Assembly: GCF_001039355.2 (NCBI RefSeq)
Contig: NW_019775742.1
Span: forward strand, 129,238-193,237
Reading direction: 5' to 3'
Length of the DNA: 64,000 bases
Origin: Lingula anatina
Lineage: Eukaryota; Brachiopoda; Lingulata; Lingulida; Lingulidae
A model generated the notes under the pieces. The model did not search any database, was not told the DNA's origin, and saw nothing but the letters and a program-made list of their open reading frames with translations. Below are positions 28,183 to 38,033 of the stretch, in pieces; positions within the stretch are counted from its first letter, which is position 1; the number at the start of each line of letters is the position of its first letter. Position numbers and translations under genes: made by a program.

Positions 28183-30728
28183 ATTGGTATTTTTCAGAGA
28201 CAGGGATGCCGCTATTGATATGGCTCGCTGCTCACGTTGGCTGGAATGGGAGCGGCTACATCTCTTCCCTCTACGATGCTACTACAGTGTGCTTTTTGGA
28301 ATTGCAAAGCACTGAAGCTTAAGCTAGCCTTGGCTTTGATTTTGCCTGTAGATCCAGCAGCAAAAAACTCGCATCAAGGCGAACAAAGAGATCAGAATCG
28401 ACGATATTTACCATAATATGATAATTATGATAATGCTGCGAAAGTGGGAAATAACTACGTGCCGATGTTGAAGGGAATATTTTGCGATGGAGCGTACTGA
28501 TATTAGCTTTTCATGACCATGTTTTTATTTGAGGCCCAGCAAGTTTTATAGAATGGATCCATATGGAAAATTAGTACCTTGTCAGTCAGTAAATAATCGT
28601 CAATGACTTATGTGTTGAAGATATGTAATGGAAGATTGTCTTGGAAATGAGTGATTTGCATTGGTACAGTCTCGTACGTGTATTCTTTTTTAAATGAAAT
28701 ATCCATATCGTGGCTTTGTGGCTACAACGTCTTAAAACATTCAAAGCAAAAAGTGCTGTTACTCAACATTGCAAATTTGTTTCAGTCTCAGTCCCTCTTT
28801 TATATATCTTAAATCACAAATTAATATTACATCAATAAAGCGGCCCTAGCCTGTTTTCCCCCAATGCAAGGTGCCAGATAGTGGAAAAACAAATAAGCAC
28901 ATATTTAGTCTCAAAATTAAAAAAAAATGATCGTGTGTATTTTTATAGATAACAATTTAAAAGCGTTCCACTGAAACACATAGGTATATCAAACTTATAT
29001 TCTGAAAATTCTTAAGAAAAAAAAAAAAGAAAGAAAGAATAATAAAGCGACACTCGAGCACGTGTAATGACCACTCAATCAACCGATTGAATTTTTCCTA
29101 TGAAAGACCTAAGATATTTTTCTGAGCTATGTTGTTACTTTTATCGCAACCTTTTTTATCTTATTTTTATTTTATTCTATTTCTATCTCTTTAATTTTTT
29201 TTTAAATCAGAAACTAAGAAACGCTGGAGCCAAGAAATCTCACTTATGTCTTTAAAGAAATGTAGAAGCTTTGTAACAGGTAAGCCAAGATACAGTAACG
29301 TCCGAGATACCCATATTCAATGCGGTTGATAATCTGACAATATATATCGTATATAGCTAGCCTACTTCTTCGTCTCGGACGTCCTCTAAAAAATGAAATG
29401 ACCGCATCATCACAAAACGAATGTTGCATGTATAGATATAGATGATACATTGCGGCCAGGTCCATCAATTGCAAAGTAGTGTGGATGCAGCATCGAGTAG
29501 TGACAGGTTCCAGTCCATACACGCTCATGAGTTTCAGCGTATTTGCGGCGACTCCCCCCTCCCCTTTTATTAGTAGTGCGAACAGTTCGCCAGGGGCGTA
29601 CGAGTACTAGAACTACTACGCTTAAACTCAGTGTGTGTCAGAACGTAAATTCTCCCAAAATAAACATGAAATACAATGTTCGCTAATATAATTTCTTCTC
29701 AACGTATAGGCAGAAAATCAAGCAAACAAACAAACAAAACATAATACAGTTATAATAGCATAATATAATATATAATAATATAACAACAACAAATATCAAA
29801 GGTTGAAGTCGACCCTCACTTACCTGAATAATGATTCTGGTTTATTGATATGTACACGTTTATCAGCTGATTGCCGTGGCCGCTATTCTTACTGCTTGGT
29901 AGAGCCGATCAGATTTTCTTAAGAGGGGGACGGGGGGGGGGGGGGGGGGGGGGGAAAATGGGGGGGCGGTCAGGAACAGGGCAAACAAACATAAATTAAA
30001 GGGATAACATCTGTGCACTTTGGCTGGATTTTTCTGGGGTAAACGACAATATTGCGATACTTATGAATTAATGAATTCTTTCCGACATCCAAAGTTAGCC
30101 CATGTATTTTTAAGTTTGGTATTTGTAATAATCTCTTAGATATTATAACGGAGGGTTGTCATCTATGAAGACCCACGTGGTCCGATGGCAAGCAAAGATT
30201 CCAGAATAATGACCGCCAATTTTGTGGTAAAATGGAATTTATTATATTTTTATGAGTTGTTTACAGTGTATTTATTGTAAAATATGAATCTCACACGAAG
30301 AGTTGTTATCCCTTTAATTTCTAAACTCTGCTTCACTTGGCATGCTGGTGATGTTAGCATGCAATTTATTTAAAAAAACAAGATGATTGGGGGAAGGGGA
30401 GAGGCACATGCAACAATAATCAACAGGTCACACACATGAGCGCAAAATACAATAGATACATTAGTTCAAACAATATCAATGGATCTCATATAGTAATGCT
30501 GAAAGAAAGTTTTACATTTTATCGATTCATAGAATACAAGACGTGATCAAGTCAGCCTAGAAATCGCAAGGAACATTCATCAAGAAAAGTTTTTCATACG
30601 TGGGTTTTTTGGTTTTTTTTTTACCAATGTTTGTCAAGATAACGTTTTAAGCCATTGAGAGACAATGTGTTTACGCCCCATGGATCTGTACAAAATGAAA
30701 CTTTCTTTCAATAAATACAGTATGACTG
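28183..30728. other. Spacer upstream of ZNF gene 6; possible last exon of the EGF gene
   Basis: Mostly AT-rich with no firm gene. A G-run sits at 29931-29954. On the minus strand TTTCATTTTTTAG followed by an exon at 29385-29357 would continue the EGF reading phase, encode EDVRDEEVG and stop at TAG. This is a guess for the 3' terminal coding exon. The gene 6 promoter lies in the first few hundred bases. Confidence 0.3.
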
Positions 30729-30989
30729 CGTTCCCATAAACCCATCGCACAAGCTGGTTCGTTCTTACTCTGCGGGGATTCTCACTAAATTGCATTCAGT
30801 GTAAGCGGCGTAAGTGTCTGGCACGCCTATTCAAGTTGCTAGGGGGTAATTAACGATAGTCAAATTACTCCTTAGTTACTCAAGAGGGCGTGCCAGAAAA
30901 TTAAGCTGATTACAATGAAAGCTCTTTAATAGCGAGAATCCCCGCAAAATTAAATCGATCCAGCTAGTACGATGGGTTTACGGGAACGG
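30729..30989. mobile_element. Family B-related long-TIR MITE next to an EGF exon
   Basis: The left arm (CGTTCCCATAAACCCATCG, later GCGGGGATTCTCACTAAATT) pairs with the right arm ending CGATGGGTTTACGGGAACG. Arms of about 60 bases match imperfectly. It ends about 23 bases from the donor of the EGF7 exon. Confidence 0.75.
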
Positions 30990-31011
30990 TCCTTATAAGA
31001 ACTGCACTTAC

Positions 31012-33073
31012 CCACGCAGTCACGCTGGTTCACATGGAGCTGATACCCCTGTGTGCAGTGGCACTGATATGAACCCTCAGTGTTGGTGCAGTTCTGTGCA
31101 CATCCCCCGTTGTTTCTTTTGCATTCGTTATAGTCTAAAAGTATATAAAATTAAGGAGGAAAAACGCTGCAGTCAGTTTAAAAGGCTGTTCATGGCACGG
31201 TTTATTTGGTGTTTTTAATCTTTCTTATTAAAAAGTAACGTTTTGACATGTTTGTAAGATTTAAAATCTGTGCTGCAAAAATTGTACTATTCTTACGCAA
31301 AAGATGGACGGTAAGTTTAAGGTTTCACAACAACTAAGATACAGAAACTGTTGGGATTGGCTGAGACTTTCTGTATAGAATGTATGTTGTTTAAAACATC
31401 TGAGTTTCATAACTTGCCAAAAGAAAATAAGGGAGGATTCGAAATTTCGCCCATGAAACAATGCTGGTGAGAGATGACAGTGGGCTTCATTGAGACCGAA
31501 CGAAATATCCGTTTAATTTATGAGAGAGGTAAGTGCGCATACCTCTACAATTTTGGCCGTCATTGCTAAGGATGTACCCGGTGTTACAGCTGCAGTAGTA
31601 GCTACCAGGCACGTTGTTGCACACCCCACCACATCCGCCGTTACTCAGGGAACATTCGTCGATATCTGTGACAGAATGACATAAAATAAAATAAAATAAA
31701 ATAAAATAAAGTGAACTGTATTAAAATAAGGTAAAATAGAATTTAAAGGGACAAGCAGAAAAATTGAATTGATAAATATAGAATAAAATATATAAAGAAC
31801 TAGAGAAGCACTCCAAGAGCGCAGACCTCCGCCAAGGCAGCGATTTATTATTATTATTATTATTGATTATTGATTGATTATTGATCCGAATCACCACCAT
31901 AAACTAATCATCTGTTCCTTGGCCCACTTCTGACAGTTCCTGAAAATTTCATCAAAATCGGTCCATAACTTTTTGAGTTATGTTGATGACAGATCTAGAC
32001 AGACAGACAGACAAACAAACAAACAGTAGGTACCTTGGCGGAGGTAATAATGACCGAATGGATAAATGAATAGATCTATAGATATATAAATTAATTGATT
32101 AATGCGAAAGAAAAGCAGAATACGGACAATTAACCGGGCAAACAAAGATTGCCAACAACACACCGTCACACGTATGCCCATTCCCCGTAAATCCGTTAAA
32201 GCATTGGCAGGAATAGGAGCCCTGGGTGTTGCTGCAGTAGGATTTGTCCGCGCACGTGTTCAGTGAGATTGTATCACATTCATCAATGTCTACGATAAAA
32301 AAAGAAGATAAGAATGGTTAATGGTCAATGGTTAGTCGATAGTCATTACTTTTATATTTTCCAGGTTTAACCCCCCCCCCCATTTGCACACACGTACACA
32401 TAAAAAAGAAGTTGTAATTTCCAAAATAATTAGTAAGATTTAATGGATAGACTACGGATTTGGGCGTATGTTATATAGAATACCAAATCATGGAGAAATT
32501 AATTTTCTTTAACAAGGATACGTCTGCATTAACTTTTTAACAGACCGCACAATATCTGTTGAATTAAGAGATATGCTTTACAATGTCAGAAGAAAACAAT
32601 CCTAATTCTGGTCAGTTAATATTTTTACATATTTATTATTATTATTATTATTATTAAACGAAATTTTCATTATTAAACGACGTTTTCATCTCCACTGAAT
32701 TATTAAGCGAAGTTTTCATCTCCAATGCAATTGATCGTTATTAAACGAAGTTTTCATCTCCATTGACCTCTCATCCTACCAATGCAATTTCTGTCCTGAC
32801 TCCCCGTGAACCCAGCAGGGCATATACACTGGAAGCTGCCCGGGGTATTAACACACTGTTTCGTACTCGGGCACCTGTTAGGATTTGTACACTCGTCAAA
32901 ATCTGTAAAAGATTGTACAGATTAATATTTTGCTTTCTTAAAAGAAAACAAATCGGCTGACAAATTCAGTCCGACTGAGCCATTTTAAAAAGGTTTCATT
33001 GCTATGCTTAGCTAAATTATCAGAGAAATAAACAACAACTGCAATATATATCTATAACTGAAATATCAACACA

Positions 33074-33119
<46 letters not shown>

Positions 33120-36100
33120 ACCTCGAATTTATAATAAGCGGCACGTTCTTCAGATGACATGAAAATCAAATAATAAGCATCGACTTTCCGGATCTTTATA
33201 GAACCACATTATATGACTAGTACTGGTACATTTAAAGCTACAGTGGATGATATGCATATTGACGTATATAATAAAGCATTGCATCATGGAAAATCTCAGT
33301 TGACATATAAAGTCGTCTTATCCGTGCTATACAAATATCATTATCAGGGCTTGTTCAAATTCTGTTCTTGGGGATCTTTCGTAGGCTAATCGTTTTTAAA
33401 TAAATTTAATTCAACCTTTGAAACAAACTATAGATAATGGTCATAGACGTCTTACGTCCTCCGCGTCAAAAAAATTGAACGTTTGCCGAAAGTGAAATTC
33501 ATGTAATGCATGTACATGTAACGGAAAATTTACCGTATAATGTCTGATGTTTAAAACTTCTAGTAATAGGGTATGCTTGAGTTTGAAACTCGACAGAGAG
33601 TTACATTGTAATCGGCAATAAATAATGACAAATGGTCCGTGCCGCCGGGAATTTTATCATCAACATTTGTCGGTTTTTGCTCCAAAACGTCCTTTTCAAT
33701 TGATCATCCTACCACATAAATAAGTTTTAACTAGTTTTGCTTAAGCAATATAACAGACACCCCGACAAAATAGGTATTTTTATTAAGTTTTTAAATTCAT
33801 AGATACGCCACCGGTCGATCGTGGTAAACAGACAGTCGCCGATAAGCAATATTCCACCTGAGTCAGAGTGAACGGAGTGACTGCGTTCGTTGGTGTCTTG
33901 ATGCCATCTGACTCCGTTAAACAACATAGTGCTATGAAGGAATTAGGTTACAGGAAGATCACGCGCAGCACATAAAGAGTCCTTAGTACATAATGATTAC
34001 AAAGGCCCCATTCAGAGCAGTTATCGTTAACGTTTTGATTCCAGGAAGTAGACGCTCAATTCCAATGCCCACAATGCAATCTGTTTATAACCCAGCCCAA
34101 CGCTCAGAATCACTGAAAGGGATTGGAGGTGGAAGCGAGATTAAAAAATTACTAATGACCGAATTATAACTGTTTTGTTGAAACCGTTATGAACGCGACC
34201 ACAATCACACCATCAGTTTGAATGGAGCCTGGGTCTGTTATATCTAAGTGCCGATAAGTCACGGATGTGGTCACAAAATTGGTAACACTTTGAGAGAAAG
34301 ACATCACTGAAGATGGCGAGGACGTGGACGGCATATATGACGCTTTTTGTCATCTATTTTTTAACCACAAGCTCCAAGGTAGTCACCTGTCTTGGTAATT
34401 CAACGGGCGAGGAAACCTGTCAATGCACGGTTAAGACGCTGAGGATGCTGCTTTCTGAGGAAACCGCTGTGAGGACCAAACTACAGACGGAATACCAAGA
34501 AAAAGTCGGCTCTCTTGAGAAACAAATCGCAGAGTTGAAAGATTTGGTGGGTGGATTCTTTACGTACAGGCTTAATTCAAAACAACAAAGAAGTCTGAAA
34601 TGTGTGCGTTATCTACCCCTGTTGTAAAGTTAATTACTTAACCTTACACTCATTACAATTAGTAATGAAAGGGAAATCAAATAGATGAAAAGTTAGAGTG
34701 ATATTGAGTGCAAATTAAGCTTCATCGAGTGTCAACAAGTGTAGAAGAGTGTCAGAAGAAGATGGAAAAGGTCAAAGTCAATAACATTTAATGTGATTGG
34801 TTAATTTCATAACAGATTTTAATTTTGATCAACTGTTTATCACATGATAACTAAGTTTTGGACATGATTCAAGTATGAGTAAAGCAAATAGTATTTTGGA
34901 TGAGTTTAGTTGAAAACAAGGTTCTTAGACATTACCTAATAAGGGAATGTTCTATGGTAAAATAAACATGACAATGGAAAGTTTCTGGAAATCACGCAAT
35001 AAACAATAAAAAGAACATAATTACACGCGTGATCAGTACGGAGAATTAGAGTATAAATATGGGTAAAATTGTATGAAAATTAAGTGGTGAATAAATGATT
35101 GAAGACTCCAGAACCTCGTCGTCGTTATAATACCCCCTTTCAGGCTAGTCACCGCAAATCAAGATACTCTTTCCCTGGGCTCTCTTTCCAGAGTATGCCT
35201 TTAATTTGTTACTATTTGCATATTACCTATGGCGTCATAGGTTGCTGTATAGGTAAAACAGATAATTTTATCATAAGCTAGAATCAATAACACCCAAGAT
35301 AAACACTATGAGAACAACCCAAAATCAAAATAAAGATACGACGGAAAAAAAACAGTATCCAGATTGTACAATTTTTTTTTAATTCGTGGTTAGGGACTAT
35401 GAAGGTAGAATAAATATAGAGGCTATTCGGTGTTTATTTTAAATCGAAAATGATAATTAAAATAATTGATTTCCAATAATTGATTTGATTTCTAATATTC
35501 CAGAGTAAGTTATCTATTGGGCAGTATCGGTCTTGCAATGAGATCCTACAGGAGATTCCAAATGCAGTCAGCGGCACCTATACCATCAGCACCAACATAG
35601 GGCCCGTCCAGGTTTACTGTGAGATGGGCCTTAACGGCGGAGGCTACACCTTCCTCCCGAGCTCTGTCATCGTGGACGGTGCAGGACTCGACCTAACGCC
35701 GCTGACCACCGACACTTCACAAGTGTTGGTTCGAATTCTGGAACAGACAGGCTCTCAGCCGTATACCATTCTTCAGCAACTCGCCGCGTATTCTTCGATC
35801 CCTATACACGTATCTATCAACAGTAACGATGGCTACCAGGGCCCTAACAACAAGGCACTTGGACCGTACATGTTTTTGGGCTTCCTGCCGACCAACGTCG
35901 CCGCTGATCCCTCGAAAGCAGCACAAGGTTTTCGTAGCAATGGAAGAGATGTCACTTTTACCAACTGCGACCGCAACCCGAATAGTTATTTCGCCACGTT
36001 TCCCAACCACGATGAGAAAAATCCGGTTCCACACAACCCTCACTTCTACCAGCTGCATAGAAACTGGCGACAGTCCGCGCGTCAGCCTCCATCTGGTAGA

Positions 36101-37997
36101 ACAATGCCGACCAATTATTTTTTCTTCACCGAAATCCATTTTGGAGGCTGTGGGGTCTACACCAGCAGTGACAAGTGGACCGACGCAAGAGGCATCGCCA
36201 TTGGTACCAAGTAATTACTAACACGCGCACACGCACGCACACACACACACACACACACCTGAACGCAATTCCGTTTGAGCGCGCCCACGTCTGCAAAGCT
36301 GTGACACAAGTAAAATATCTATTACTCTCGTCCATTCGTTGTGATTTTGCCAATACAACAGCAACCATGCGTGTTGCTACCATAGATTTAAAGGTATTTT
36401 TTAACAGTTTGCTGAAAGAAGCATGCGTTTCCACGACTTAGGGACTAAGAGCCTTTTTACAGAAAATTTAGCAATGTTCACGCACCTGCACATTTCCCGC
36501 CATCCCAGTGGAAATTCTGAGGACATTTACAGACGTATGAACCTAGAGTATTCATACACTCCGCGCTTTCTCCGCAAATAGTGCTATTTAAACACTCGTC
36601 CTTGTCTGAAATGTATATTAAATCATAAAACTAACTAAATAGCTCTGCAGTTATTTTCAGTTCAACTTAAAGTTTGCAGTGAAATCTTTTTACCAAAATA
36701 TCAGTTTGCGGTGGATCTTTTTACCAAAAATCAGTGATGGATAAAAGCTGTGTAAGCAATTTGTTTTGATGATCGATCTATTTCTTTATGGATAAGAAAA
36801 AAATGCTTTCTGAACAGAAAATTCAAAAATATTTAGATAAAAGATTTATAAAATCGATCACAATTATATTTTCCTGTATAACCTAACGGGTGGATTTATT
36901 AGATACTGCTTTTGCTTTAATAAAGAGCGCTTAAAAGCTATTGTGTTTTATGTCTATTCTTTACCTGATAACGATAAATTATTTTGAAATTGTATGCAGC
37001 GTTGTACAGTGTGTTACAGTCTAGATGACGTTAACATATAGACAAATCAATAAGCTACAAAACTCATTGGACAAATCATGTTTTAAGTTATTTAGACTGG
37101 GTTGGGGCCTGGCAGTAACTCTTTATTAGCCTTCTTTAGCATAGCCAGTTTCCACCTCTTAGCCGTTTTGAGCAGAGACTATATCCAGTTGCAAATATTA
37201 CGTTTAAATGGGTCGTTTCCGGAATATTGATGCGTAGATATTAAATCAGCAATTTTTAAAGTTTCTTAACAATTTTTCTACTTAATTCCTCCGCCTTTAT
37301 TATGATGTTGTGCTGCAAGCAAAAATCCAATAAATATCTGTTTTTTCTTTTTTTTTACTTTGCTCAAACCTGTGTGACAGGAATGGCAAATCGCCAGGAA
37401 CTAGTCCGCTTCCTATTATTTTGTACATTCGTCCCAAATACTGACCCCAATACTCCGACTGACCCTAACCTTTACTAATCGGACTTCCATTCCTAGAACT
37501 CACACCAGTTCCAAGCCATGCGTTTTCAATATTCGCGCTAAATCCAATTTTTTGCACAGGAGTTTAAATATATTATTTCGTGGGAAGCATTGACGTACCG
37601 GGGTACATGTCATCACTTGAGCCTTTAACGAAATAAGTTATAGCCCCTTAAGTGGAATCGGAAGATGGTGCATACATACCATAACAAACCCCGTCATGTT
37701 CCATCAAGTAACCTTGGCGGCACGTGCAACTGAACGAGCCAACGCTGTTGACGCAGCGTGCCTGCTCCCCGCAGATTTCCAGGGCACATTCATCTAAATC
37801 TGAATAATAATTTGTTTTCTATAGGCGAATTGCTTAAATAAAAATGTATCATTTTTAAAATCTTTTTTAAGGAAACTCTTTGTTGTTTTCCCTTTAATAC
37901 CCTATTGGTGCCAAGCCCCACATTTGTTATCAAAAGCGTGTGTGTGTTTGTGTGCGTGTTTGTTTGTTTGTTTGTTTGTGTTTGTGTGTGGGTGTAT

Positions 37998-38033
<36 letters not shown>

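Noticed and set aside
29244-29528. 94-codon minus-strand frame downstream of the EGF gene
   Set aside because: No domain, unusual composition, no homologous copy. Only a short segment in another frame was kept as a weak terminal-exon candidate.
36175-36441. Plus-strand frame with (TH)n after the nested gene
   Set aside because: It is an (AC)n microsatellite translated in a shifted frame beyond the real stop at 36214.
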